Shown: one piece after another, positions 52,494 to 63,151 of the stretch
Numbering within the stretch: position 1 is the first letter of the stretch
Layout of the letters: every line of letters begins with the position of its first letter
NCBI GenBank assembly: GCA_010093485.1
Contig: MU001494.1
Span: 1,581,937-1,645,936, forward strand
Direction: 5' to 3'
DNA: 64,000 bases
Source of the DNA: Karstenula rhodostoma CBS 690.94
Lineage: Eukaryota > Ascomycota > Dothideomycetes > Pleosporales > Didymosphaeriaceae
Program-made: the position numbers and the translations under genes
The notes under the pieces: generated by a model
Database searches by the model: none
What the model saw: the letters and a program-made list of their open reading frames with translations, nothing else
What the model was told of the DNA's origin: nothing

Positions 52494-53789
52494 TCAGGTT
52501 TCAAGAAGCTTCCTCTGACGCGTTCCGAAGATATGGCGCTGTCCCGTAAACAGCGACCGTCCTGGCATGTCAAACAGCGTGTACAGTGTATGGCTCACTT
52601 CAGCCTCCCAATCGAACACTGGGCCGTTAACACCCTCTCTGCACATCATGTCGACACGGACAAGTAGCTTCCAGCAGTAGCTTGTGTACTTTTTCAGTTC
52701 CTCTGCGTTGTCTGCGTGCAGAGGGTCACTGCTGATGAGAAGACGGCTTACAGGTATGTACTCTGCCGTATCGAGGATCTGGAGCGCGAGTTCAACCGGC
52801 AAGCCTTTCGTGCCTAGCATGTTGAGTACGGCTACGACGTCTACTTTAGACGGTACGTGCACACCCTGATAGGTACTATGTGCAAGCTCCTTCACACGCT
52901 GCGTCCCGAGATTGCCCTTCTGCCAGCGCCCGTACTGGGTGTCGTCGTAGGAGAAGCGGTACTGCCCGCGCCGCACGCCGAAGAACTGTCGATGCGGGAA
53001 CGTGTGCGCGTCGCACTGCCATCCGTACGGCAGACCCGTGCAGTTGAGCAGCATCCTTTGATACGCTGCCGTAAACCTATAGTCGTACTCCTCTTTCTCA
53101 TGCGTGTTCCGGCCTGCCGTTGTCTCACGCGCAATGTACATCTCGCGGCTTGCATCGTCATACAGTTCCGCCCTCAGCGTCAGTACATTGAGACAGATGT
53201 ACGCTTGCAGCGCGGCGTCAAGCAGTTTACTCAACCCAAACCCGTGCGCGTTCGCCCACTCGTCCTCGCTCCACATCCGGCGGAAGTACACGCGTGGATG
53301 GGCAGCGAGGCGGAACAGGGTGTCCATTTCGCCGTGCATGAGCAGCGCCTTCGTCTGCTCGCAGGTTTCGCGCATCTCGCTAAACATGTCGCCTTCGCCT
53401 GGCATCGTGCTGTAGACGAAACTTTTGGCGGAGCGCTCGCGGGCTGTGAGGATGTCGTCGAGCGAGAAAGGAACGGTGACGCTCTCATCGTCGGACTTGT
53501 ATTGCAGGACTGTCTTCGCCATCTTTTTGACTGCGGCATCTGATATGAGTATCTCGTCCAACTCTGGAGGAGTCGGATCCGGAGTGTATTTTGTGCGCTC
53601 GATGGTGGCGTAGGCGGATAGTGCGCGGGCGAAGCCGCGGACGAAGTAGCGGATTTGTTTTACTTGGTGCGGATCTTTGGTTTTGCGGAGGTAGAGATTC
53701 GTGATGCCGTGGTTGCGGGGGCTGCAGTGGAGGTATACGAGGTTGTCTGTTAGGGTTTGCCAGGGGATGGTGTGCGCTTGATGCGCCAT
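52494..53789 (-). CDS. Hypothetical protein, 431 residues
   Basis: Function not recognised. Single exon. I start at the ATG at 53789 (MAHQAHTIPWQTLTDNLVYL); the frame is open 12 codons further. It looks like a real protein: balanced composition, no low-complexity, high GC third positions like its neighbours. Notable segments are IRYFVRGFARALSAYATIER, FRRMWSEDEWANAHGFGLSK, a region that fits a short F-box-like helix pair GLPVELALQILDTAEYIPVS, and YCWKLLVRVDMMCREGVNG. No signal peptide or membrane segment. The LPxELALQIL pattern is common in fungal lineage-specific proteins and does not prove ubiquitin-ligase function. Confidence 0.65.
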   Translation of the reverse strand: MAHQAHTIPWQTLTDNLVYLHCSPRNHGITNLYLRKTKDPHQVKQIRYFVRGFARALSAYATIERTKYTPDPTPPELDEILISDAAVKKMAKTVLQYKSDDESVTVPFSLDDILTARERSAKSFVYSTMPGEGDMFSEMRETCEQTKALLMHGEMDTLFRLAAHPRVYFRRMWSEDEWANAHGFGLSKLLDAALQAYICLNVLTLRAELYDDASREMYIARETTAGRNTHEKEEYDYRFTAAYQRMLLNCTGLPYGWQCDAHTFPHRQFFGVRRGQYRFSYDDTQYGRWQKGNLGTQRVKELAHSTYQGVHVPSKVDVVAVLNMLGTKGLPVELALQILDTAEYIPVSRLLISSDPLHADNAEELKKYTSYCWKLLVRVDMMCREGVNGPVFDWEAEVSHTLYTLFDMPGRSLFTGQRHIFGTRQRKLLET

Positions 53790-54321
53790 GGCTAGAGATA
53801 TTCTACAAGAATATCTACGACGCACAGCGTGTGGTTTGAGAGCTGTTCACCATTCTTAGTGTTGTAGGGGACTGCTGCTCTTTGTTGTGCCTTGCCGTGG
53901 GCCGGCGTGGTTGACTCATTCTCAATCAGCCAGTGTACTATCGAATAGGAACCTAGAACTTCTGTAGTCCAGCCACGTGAAGCTGGAAACCATTGGAAGG
54001 TGAAGTTCTCTTCAATACTATACATATCGATGGGGCGAAGTGTATGCCACAGGGATGGATTTGGTGTTGCATCTGGAGTGGCCCAAAGCAGTGATGAGGT
54101 CATCGATCCGCGTCGCGCATCTAGGCTCTACACATCAGACGCCGAGCGAATCTCGTCCAGAGGGACGGCCAGCATAACTGGAAACGGCACGTCACGGAAC
54201 CGGTGCTTCCAACTGTCCGAACGATAGTACATAAGGTCGGCCGCTTGCTTCCAAGTCCAGATCATCTACTTCGCTGCCCTGACCGATCTGTTTCATACAT
54301 GAAAGGCACGCGACATTGACA
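53790..54321. other. Divergent intergenic region, about 530 bp
   Basis: Shared upstream region of the unknown gene and the DUF1295 gene. A 103-codon minus-strand frame here has no family features. Nothing else seen. Confidence 0.35.
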
Positions 54322-55378
54322 ATGCCGCTCCTCCAGTCCCTACTCCACGCGACGGCGTTTCGCACACCGCTTCTCAGGACATTGGTACCTTCAGTCGCCC
54401 TTGCATATGGCATTCAGACCGCGGTAGCCGTCCCTTCGATCGCGGCACAGACGGAGCGCTTTTATGACCTCAGCGGCAGCTTCACATACCTCTCATGCAC
54501 AGCCCTATCGTTCTTTATGCCGTATCTGCGAGCAAAGAGCACGGGCGCTTTCGCCGGTGGCTTGTCAGAGTACTTGAGCGCGCCTGCACCGGGGCAGGGA
54601 TTATGGTGGTGGAGACATGCCATGCTGAGCGCTGCGGTGGGAATCTGGGCCACGCGATGTATGCACTCCTCGCGTTCTTCTCAGGAGTAAGAAACTGATA
54701 AAACTAGTGGGATCTTTCCTCTTCAAACGCATCACCGAAGACGAAGGCACAGACTCCCGCTTCGACAAGATCCGCACCTCGCCCGCAAAATTCTACGGCG
54801 CCTTCTTCGCGCAGGCAACTTGGGTCTCTCTCTGCACGCTCCCCGTCGTCCTCGTGAACAGCCTCCCACGCTCTGCATTCGCTCTGTCCCGCCTCGCTAA
54901 CGTGACCTCCCACATCCCGCCGGTCGTGTCAGCCAAGCCGTACCCCGTCGAACTCATCGGCCTCGCCATCTTCGTCTTCGGTCTCACCTTCGAGGTCATC
55001 GCCGACAGGCAAAAGTCCCAATGGAGCAAAGAAAAGAAAGAGAAGAAGCACTCCGAGGAGTTCCTCACGCGAGGGTTGTGGTCCAAGTCCCGGCATCCTA
55101 ATTACTTTGGCGAGATCTCAATATGGAGCGGCATCGCGATTGCAGCGTCGGGTCTTCTGCTGAGACAGCCCGCGCAGGCAGGACTGGGGTTGAGCGGGGC
55201 GAGTGGGAAGATGCTTGTCGCGGGCATGTGTGCGGCGAGCCCGGCATTTGTCGCGTTTCTCCTACTCAAAGTCAGCGGGATTCCGTTGAGCGAGAATAAA
55301 TACGATAAAAAGTATGGGGACAGGAAGGACTACCAGAAGTGGAAGAAGGAGACGCCTATGCTTATTCCCAAGTTCTGA
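54322..55378 (+). CDS. DUF1295 family membrane protein (steroid 5-alpha-reductase/ICMT-like fold)
   Basis: Predicted multi-pass endomembrane protein; family members are related to steroid reductases and isoprenyl-cysteine methyltransferases, substrate unknown. Two exons, 54322-54658 and 54708-55378, give 335 residues. The splice rebuilds WATRLGSFLFKRITEDEGTD, a conserved DUF1295 block. Others: SPAKFYGAFFAQATWVSLCT, VELIGLAIFVFGLTFEVIAD and the signature LWSKSRHPNYFGEISIWSGI, followed by SGIPLSENKYDKKYGDRKDY near the end. Six or seven hydrophobic segments can be counted. Single ATG preceding the hydrophobic N-terminus was chosen. Confidence 0.88.
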
Positions 55379-55954
55379 GGCATGCATATACACTGGGAGG
55401 TGGTACTGCAGAATAGGACAGAAGCGTCGATATCAATACGAGCTCGCTAAAAACATCTTGAACAAAGTATAAATCGATCCAATCTCTCTCAACCTCACTT
55501 GATGCACTCAGCCTATACATGCCTGACGATTGTGATCGCCATTGCATCTACACACTGAAGCGTTAGGACGATCCCTGGAGAAATATGCTGAATCGAGCTA
55601 AGCCTCCCAAATTTGACCTGTACACTGTGGGTCCCCCCCCCCCCCCGCATCAGGCGTTTGCGGAGCCCTTTTCACAAAGAGCCTCATTCAAGATGTGGAA
55701 AGGTTTGGTGTTGACGATTGGACATGGTGGGACCATCTCCGAAGCCTTCGGGCGCAATCCAATAGCGAACATCCGGACATGCCTTGTGCTTGCCATGGGC
55801 GGAGTCTTCTAGTTTACGCAAGTCTGAACCTGTTTTCAAGCTTTCACGAGTTGGTTCTTGTATACCATCCGCAAGATGCCTCACCACATGCTGACTCGGG
55901 AATCTCGCTCCAGAATGTCTGAGTGCCATGTTGCAACGCCAGCCGCTAAGCGAC
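55379..55954. other. Intergenic, about 575 bp, with a C14 homopolymer
   Basis: Lies between convergent DUF1295 and deaminase genes. Contains 14 consecutive C at about 55633-55646. No gene recognised. Confidence 0.4.
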
Positions 55955-56509
55955 TCATTTCTGGTGTCCGGCTGTCGCAACCTTCAAAATCTCTTCTTCG
56001 AGTCCAGGCACATGGATGCACTCAATACCGTGCTCTTGAAGTTTGGCTCGACCTTGATTTTCGCCAACGAACTTCTCCGGCTCCTGGACGCCGAGGTACA
56101 CTTTCTTGATGGCGGCCGCGCCATCCTTGGTCTTCGTCCTGATGATCCTGTCGACACAGGGTAGACTTCCGCTGAGTCTCATGTTGCATGGTTCCATGGT
56201 GGTGTAGATGGCGGTGTTGGATGGGAGCACCTCGCCAACGCGCTCTTCGGGCAGGTCGTGTGCTTGTGCGAACTTGATGAGACAACATTGCTCGGCATGT
56301 GTGTTACCCTCAACTTCCAGTGTATAGCCGCGCGAAAGTACTTCGCCTGTCTCCAGATCCACGAGCAGGGCGCCAACACAGAAATTGGATGGCTTTGGTG
56401 GTGACTGTTTGGCTTCCTGGAGGGCTTCCTGCATCAGCACCTTGTGGTCTACGACATCTTCGACTGTCTCTTGCGGCACCGGTACAGATTCTGAGTCTTG
56501 TAGGCACAT
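55955..56509 (-). CDS. Cytidine/deoxycytidylate-type deaminase, likely DRAP deaminase of riboflavin synthesis
   Basis: Zinc-dependent deaminase fold; most like the stand-alone fungal enzyme that deaminates diaminohydroxy-ribitylamino-pyrimidine phosphate in riboflavin synthesis. Single exon, 184 residues. Zinc ligands and catalytic Glu are visible in NTHAEQCCLIKFAQ (His, Glu) and YTTMEPCNMRLSGSLPCVDR (two Cys with a nine-residue spacing, the DRAP-type arrangement rather than the short PCxxC of cytidine deaminases). An N-terminal helix (HKVLMQEALQEAKQSPPKPS) and FCVGALLVDLETGEVLSRGY complete the fold. C-terminal region VYLGVQEPEKFVGENQGRAK and LQEHGIECIHVPGLEEEIL is typical. Substrate is inferred. 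Confidence 0.85.
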   Translation of the reverse strand: MCLQDSESVPVPQETVEDVVDHKVLMQEALQEAKQSPPKPSNFCVGALLVDLETGEVLSRGYTLEVEGNTHAEQCCLIKFAQAHDLPEERVGEVLPSNTAIYTTMEPCNMRLSGSLPCVDRIIRTKTKDGAAAIKKVYLGVQEPEKFVGENQGRAKLQEHGIECIHVPGLEEEILKVATAGHQK

Positions 56510-56719
56510 AGTGTTTATAGTGAAGGTGTGAATCAGAAGTGAAAGGGCGTGGAGAGAGAGAAAGGTGGTGCCTGATGTGGCGGTGCGATGGCCCCAGCTT
56601 AGGTCCGGCTAAAATCCGAGCCCGCCTCACTGCGTGACGCGACGCGTTGTCGACTGGACGCGCGCTGACTCTAGGCCCTTCTTTCAACCACATCAATTAG
56701 CCATACAGACCCACACAGC

Positions 56720-57882
56720 ATGGCGCCGCGTCAGAAGAGAAACACGCGCAAGGCGGAGCCAAAGGAGGACCCGTTCATCCACGATGACGCAGAGGAAGAG
56801 GAAGAGGGCGAGGATGCCGACCTCGAGGCTGATGGCCCGCCCAGCATCGACCCGTATGCCGTGCTGGGTCTCGACAAGGAGGCAACGGCAGACGATGTGA
56901 AGAAGGCATACCGGAAGATGGCGCTCAAGCACCACCCTGGTATGCACCAACCCAGATATGTCAGAGGCATCGCTAACAGCCAGCAGACAAGGCGCCCGAG
57001 AACGAGAAGGAAGCTGCGAACAAGGCATTCCAAGAGATTGCCTTCGCCTACGCCGTCCTGTCCGACGACCGCCGCCGCAAGCGCTATGATGTCACCGGCA
57101 GCACCGCCGAGACGCTCGAGGACGACGACGAGTTCGACTGGCTCAAGTTCTACCGCGAGCAATTTGAGGACGTCGTGAACCAGGAGAATATCGACAAGAT
57201 CTCAGGTTCATACAAAGACAGCGCCGAGGAGAGGCGTGACCTGCTGAATGTGTACAACAAGTACAAGGGTCGGCTTGATGCCATCTACGAGAACGTGATG
57301 CTGTCAGACATATTGGAGGACGACGACCGGTTCAGGCGCATCCTCGATGAAGAGATCGCCAAGGGCACAGTGGAGTCGTACGAGGCGTATGAGCGCGACA
57401 ACACCGATGCCGCTCGCAAAAAAGCCAAAGCCACGGAAAAGAAGAGGAGAGACGACTTCGACAAGAAGGAAGCCAAAAAGCAGGCCAAGGAGGAAGCAGC
57501 AGCCAAGGCGGGCGGCAAGCCGAAGCCGAAGAGTAAGAAGAAGGATGCTGGCGGTATGGGAGACCTTGCTGCACTCATCGCACAGCGACAAAAGTCCCGG
57601 CACGGCAACTTCTTCGACCACCTCGAGGCCAAGTATGCGCCCACGGGACGAGGCAAGCGCGCTTCGCCTATGGATGAACCGCCCGAGGAGATGTTCGAGG
57701 CAATGGCTGCAAGGAAGAAGCAAAAGACCAGCACCCGCTCGAAGAAGGCAAAGGCTGATGCGGATGCAGACCTTGCGGAAGAGGATGTGGGCGAGTCTGA
57801 GGAAGAGGAGGAAGAGGAGGCGCCACGCAAGGCTAGAAAGCCCGCGAAGCCGCGCGCGAAGAGGGGAAAGGCTGCTGCTTGA
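56720..57882 (+). CDS. J-domain protein, DNAJC9-like
   Basis: Hsp70 co-chaperone; the DNAJC9 group is nuclear and linked to histone handling (known for metazoan members). Two exons, 56720-56939 and 56987-57882, give 371 residues. After an acidic leader, residues about 43-115 are the J domain: [30 protein letters not shown] then D from the next exon, and [20 protein letters not shown]. The 47 bp intron splits the Asp codon of the HPD triad. The next part ([40 protein letters not shown]) is the DNAJC9-type helical extension. The C-terminal third is Lys/Arg/Glu-rich with nuclear-signal-like runs. It is divergent from the deaminase gene (about 210 bp apart). Confidence 0.9.
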
Positions 57883-58372
57883 GTGATTGGCCTTAGAGTC
57901 ATAAGACAACAGAGCCTATGGATCGTTTGTATAATGCATGAACTGTGGGCGTTTAACGGGATAGTCAGTCCGGTGGGATCAGCGTCTTCGGGGGAACTGG
58001 TAAATATACCCATTTTACTCTTATGCAAAATTGAGGATTGATGCGACTTATCCACTTCCATGACTCCTGCGTATCGCCCTTGCCTCTCAATAACACGTCG
58101 TGTGCGTCACCGCTACTCATATCTTGCAGACTCACTCAGTCATTCGTGTCTGAACCTTCGCTTTGGATCTTTTGCTCAGTTTACCACTGCTATGGGGAGT
58201 CAAGAACTCCGAGAATGACCCTCGTCGATATTCCATAAATAGCGTCACATCGTGATAACATACTGTGCATTATCTACGTTAAAGCGACAGATAGTTCAAA
58301 GTTCGAGCACTAAATAATAGCACCAGAGCATCGATCCTCTACCAGTAGTTGTCGCGCTGCCGCCAAACAAAA
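57883..58372. other. Intergenic, about 490 bp
   Basis: 3' region of the J-domain gene and promoter of the next gene; nothing recognised. Confidence 0.35.
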
Positions 58373-59525
58373 ATGAATGATACACCACAAGATCCCACGA
58401 TTGCACCACTGCTAGATGTTGAGGGGGTAGCCATCCATCATACGAGATTTTAAAAGTAGTCAACTGACCAAGGTAGACAAAAATCAAGGATGAGTTCCAC
58501 TCCAGCCTAGACGAGCATTACTTCTTGGAAAAAGCAGAAGAGGGCGTCGGACCCGGGTATGTGGCAAAAGATGAAGATTTGTCTGCGTTCCTGTCTCTGC
58601 CTGAAGAAAATCCAGTCTGGTCGCCCGAGGGAGTCGATTCTATACAAGGGACTCTGGACACCGATACTCTCGGACCCCTACATGAAACATGTGCAAAATG
58701 GAGCTTAGACATGCAGGCATACAATGAGCAGACGAACATGTATTACCAAGATTCTGGACTTTATTTGCCCAGCGTCCACCAACAAGACACTTTACTACCA
58801 AAAACAGAGCACAAACCAGTAGTACTCCGCGACGCAAAGCAGCTTCTCGCCGAGAAATCCGCCGAGCGAGAAAAGAGGAAGCGCATGAGAGCCACGGAGT
58901 TGTCTACACAAAGAAAGCGCACCCACAAGGCGTCGAATACCTCGCTCTATGCTCCCGTAGGATCTGCAGAGCACGTACGTTACACACCGGCATCCAAGTC
59001 CTCAACTAATCTCCCGCACAGCATTATGCACCCGGTTCCGCAAACCCAGCACTAGGGATGCCATATGCCGCCCCTCCCGCCTACCTCGCTTCATCCACGC
59101 TTCATCGCAACTCATCAAACTTCCAAATTGTAACCCCCGATTTCCTTGAGGACGATATGTCCCTCTTAGGGGACCTATACATAGCCCTCTCTGTACACAT
59201 CGACTGTCACATAGTTTACACGACTGCGGCTATCAATTCCCTGACAGACAGGATTTGGACTAAACTGTCCGAAAACCGTTCTACTGTAGTACAAGGAGAA
59301 CGCATGTGGGAGTACATAAGTGATGCAGTGCGTGTGTGGCCGGAGGGGGCGTTGAGGGTGCTGGCGAGCATGCATATCGTGCCGGGGTGGTATTGGGTGA
59401 GAGAGGGGATGAGGAATCTCTTAGCAGGGACAGTCAAGGAAGTAGATGATGGAGAGATGGATGAGAGGTGGAAGGAGCATGCAAGGAGGGTTGTACGGTG
59501 GAACGCGAGTGCTGGGAGCCGTTAG
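58373..59525 (+). CDS. Hypothetical protein, three exons, 351 residues
   Basis: Function not recognised. Exons 58373-58426 (18 codons), 58477-58974 and 59022-59525. The first exon was found by tracing the open frame back to an acceptor (CTGACC branch site, GGTAG) and then to ATGAATGATACACC with a phase-0 donor 50 bp upstream of it; the total is in frame. Segments include DEHYFLEKAEEGVGPGYVAK, HETCAKWSLDMQAYNEQTNM, a basic patch (EKSAEREKRKRMRATELSTQ) that could be a nuclear signal, and a C-terminal helical part FLEDDMSLLGDLYIALSVHI and WEYISDAVRVWPEGALRVLA. No known domain, signal peptide or membrane segment. Confidence 0.6.
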
Positions 59526-62500
59526 AAGTTTTAGGCGGCTGGGGCTGGGGATTAAGCAACAAGCGTTGAGTGGTTTGGAATGGTGGGTGCGATGCTTGGG
59601 AGATGGCTGTGTATGTAGTTTTGCGTGTGTAGATAGTTTAGTGTCATTGTAAATCATCTGGACGCGAGCGTACCGAAAATCTTAATTGATACCAGCTTTC
59701 GCGAGAGGTTGACATTGCGAGCCGCCGTGCGCAGGTTGAATAATTGGTATCAATGAGCAACAGTTCTATTACATGAGAGGGTAGATTCAAGTCGAAGTCA
59801 GTGCACCAATAGTAAAGCGATATTACTATCTTATTTTATAGCTTTGCCAATCGCTCATTCCCTCTTAACCAACACCAACCATCACTCATACCAAACAGAT
59901 AAATCATAGAGCACTTCATCTGACCATTTCTACATATCGAACAGCCTTCATGTGCAAGTATACGCCCTAAAGATCGATCGCGGGTCCAATACGGGACGTT
60001 ATGTGGCTCCAGTAGCCAAGTAGCAGAAGACATTAGTGCGATTTTCAGTCGATTTCGAACTCTAAAAAACGGGCATAATGCCTCATTGTATATCTCCGAT
60101 AACAGTCACTTCTTTTCGTTTTCACCAAGCGCAAAGATGAGAGCATGATCCTTTGTTTTCGGCTCTTGGTAGGCTACTCTTTAAACCCCCATGCTTGCTA
60201 TTCAGGGTATTTCCTTGCGCGTGCGTGGCAGGAAAGGTATACGCCGAGAACTCAGCCATTTATAGAATATCGCGCGACCCATAGACGGCTCACATCAATA
60301 CGCAACATCTTCGTCTTTGGTTTTGAGTGTCGGAAAGGGACGGAGCATACCGGGTAATGCTTCAGTGTCTGGGAAGCTAGATACATCTTACGTGTGATGG
60401 CCAGAAGGGTTCCCAGGCCATGGATGGCACGTTTAAGCTTTTGGAGCACGTCACCTTTATTTCTCGAGGCCGAAGCTTTCTTCGTGGCAGACGCGGACCA
60501 CGGAAGAGATGCGTCGCCGATAATAGGAATTCTTACCGACGCCCCTATATGCTTGCGATCTTTGTCTTTTGGACCCGCAGAGACGGATACAGCACATGTG
60601 ATCGACAGTGAAAGGTTTTAGTGACTGTCAAATTCGTTCTACATTCGAGATGTGGAGAGAGCCCAGAGACAGACGAGACATCGACATGTTATACATAGAC
60701 TTAGAAAGGGACCATTTCTGGTGCTTTCGTAACAGAACCCCCGTGGACCCTCCAGACATACCGCCAGATAAGGAATGCTTGTGCATGCAGCAACCGATCG
60801 ATGTAAGATTTCGCAGACGCTTTTGGTAATAGAATATATGTGTCCAGCTACCAAGCCTCATACATCCAACATCCTGAGATCTCTGAAACTCATCGAGGGC
60901 CAAGAGAGAAGTCCCATATGTCGATAACAAAGCATTGTGTTGCGCGTATTGTGTTCCGACTTCCAACCCCAAACATGAGACCAGCTGCGATTTCGTTCTA
61001 TAACCAGGCAGAACATCGCATGGAGAAGTTGAAATTGTGCGACAAAGGGACCCCCTTCCAAGGTTTTGCTCCAAGTTTAGTCTCTTGGACGAGATGGCTG
61101 AGTGTAGGGTATGCCTTTTCAACGGGAGAGCAGACCTACTGCGAGCTTGCACCCACGCAAACACATGGGATGCTGAGTGGCAACCTTTTCAAGAGCGTGC
61201 CATTGTTGTGATCGACAAAGTATCCAAGAAAGTCCTGGATATGGGTGCCATGGTCGCCTGTACCTCTGTGCGCATTGTGCCTGTCCTGATGCGTATTTCT
61301 TTTCCAGAGCCGGAAAACACATTCCCCACTTCCTTCGATATTTCAATACTTGAGGTAGGAGTTGGACGGCATAGTTAGGCATAGTGTGTTATAGTTCAAT
61401 CTTCAAACTCTGAGAAACAACAGTCGACTTCTCGAATCAGTACCACCGCGCTCCCATTTAGATGTGCTGATATACCTTTCAGGGCCGAGCAGATATGTGA
61501 AAGTTTCAATAGTAGTACAAGACCCAGCACATACGGCGTTAGGCTGTGCATTCGAGAAGGTCGAAAGTCTACCCATAGGCTTGTTAAAAGGAGCATTTGA
61601 GCTAGACGGAGCGCGAACACGAATGATGCGCTGCAGGAATTTGATGTCGGAGAAGACTTCCATGGAATATCATGACGTTCGTTGGAATTCGGAAAACAGG
61701 GATACCGTTAACGATGTTCCCCTTGTTCTCGTATAGATATAGAGTTGTAAACGGCACGCATATTTGCTCTTTGGAATGCCTTCTATACATCACCTCGTCC
61801 CCAAGGAACGCGATCGAGGGAAGATATATTTGCACAGCCCATCCCTTCTAGAAAACGCCAGCGCGCCGCCATAAGCGTTCGGAACTTCGCTTTCGTAAGG
61901 TCAAAGTTCAAAAATCTCATGTAGTCATGCTGTGAGAGTTTTAATGGAGTTACTCGAACACTCCAGGCAATGACAGGGCCGGAAACGAGCAACTACTCCA
62001 TCAGACAATATGAGTATGGCTTTTGGGACCAACCCGCCATCGATGTGCGAGTTGTTAGTTTTAGTGTTACATGCAGGAAGTTGTGGGGGCTGTATAAAGT
62101 CGCGGAACAGGATTTTATACCCAGGACTTCCTGAAAGACATGCATGTCTCTGCCTGAGGGATTGAAAAAATCCAAACTCCATGGGGGTTTTCTTGTTCGT
62201 TTCATTTTCGAGCAGGAGCAGGACGGGAGGACTCATACACCATGATGTTGCGGAGTTTTTAACGCATGGTTTTGCGCGACACCCTTCTTTCGAAGTTGAA
62301 GATGGCTCATCGATGACCAAGACCCGAGCATGTCGTCGTAGGGTACACCTGAGGGCCGTTGTAGCCGAATTTGGGCCCGGCGCGGAGACAGCATGTGCCG
62401 ATAAGTGTCGAATTTTAGTGGCCAGCAAAATTTATGGGCGATGTTGAGAGTGTACCCAAGATCCTCCCCCATATGAGATATCCAAGGTGGTTTGCAAAAG

Positions 62501-63151
62501 ACACACGGAAACACCATACGTTCCCCTCTTTTTCATTTTTAGTGCCGAACATTGATGACGGGTGAAATGAGAATATTCCACGAGGATCGCTGCACGCGTA
62601 ACCGTACCGTAAGCTTGAAACGACCAAAGAGCACCATGGCAATCTCCGTTGTGGGCTTTAGTGTGTGTGGTTTGTCGCGGATGCGATCGCTCCGAACGAT
62701 CGGCCAGCATGGAGAGAAGTGGTCAGGCTTTTAGAAGAGAACCATAGAAACACCATGAGATCTCTTCAGGTCTTTTTTGGGTGACCAGAGTTGGCCGCGA
62801 GTGCAACTGTGAAGAACTCTCAAGTGAGAGCATGTTCCTTAAATCCAGGAATTCATCCGAAGTCCCCAAAGCGTCGTAGATTAGGTAAGCTACACCGGCT
62901 GAGATTTAACATCATCGATACAAACGAAACGTGACAAATCGGAGCATGATTGAAGCCGTGATGATTAGTATTAGGTCATCCTTATCTATCTATCCATTCA
63001 AATGATATGAAGAAGCAGCCGTTGCATTTTGTATAACACCTGAAAGCTGAGAGAGCCGCCAGTGCAATCCCGAAGATGGCCAACGCCAGACCAATACAAT
63101 GTACCCCAGCAGAGAGATTTAAGATTGTTTTCCGTCGTGTCCCTTGTAATC
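59526..63151. other. 3.6 kb gene-poor stretch, no intact gene recognised
   Basis: Only short open frames on both strands, none with a recognisable domain. Minus-strand frames around 61992-61119 contain fragments (IVNGIPVFRIPTNV, LWVDF) that faintly recall HET-domain motifs but in three different frames with stops between. A plus-strand stretch near 60650-60780 (IDMLYIDLERDHFWCF) faintly recalls the 2EXR fungal family. Either could be decay products; neither is asserted. No tRNA, long tandem repeat or terminal inverted repeat was found. Confidence 0.3.

Noticed and set aside
55633..55646. C14 homopolymer as a functional element
   Set aside because: Lies in a gene-free convergent region; simplest explanation is a slippage-prone homopolymer or assembly uncertainty.
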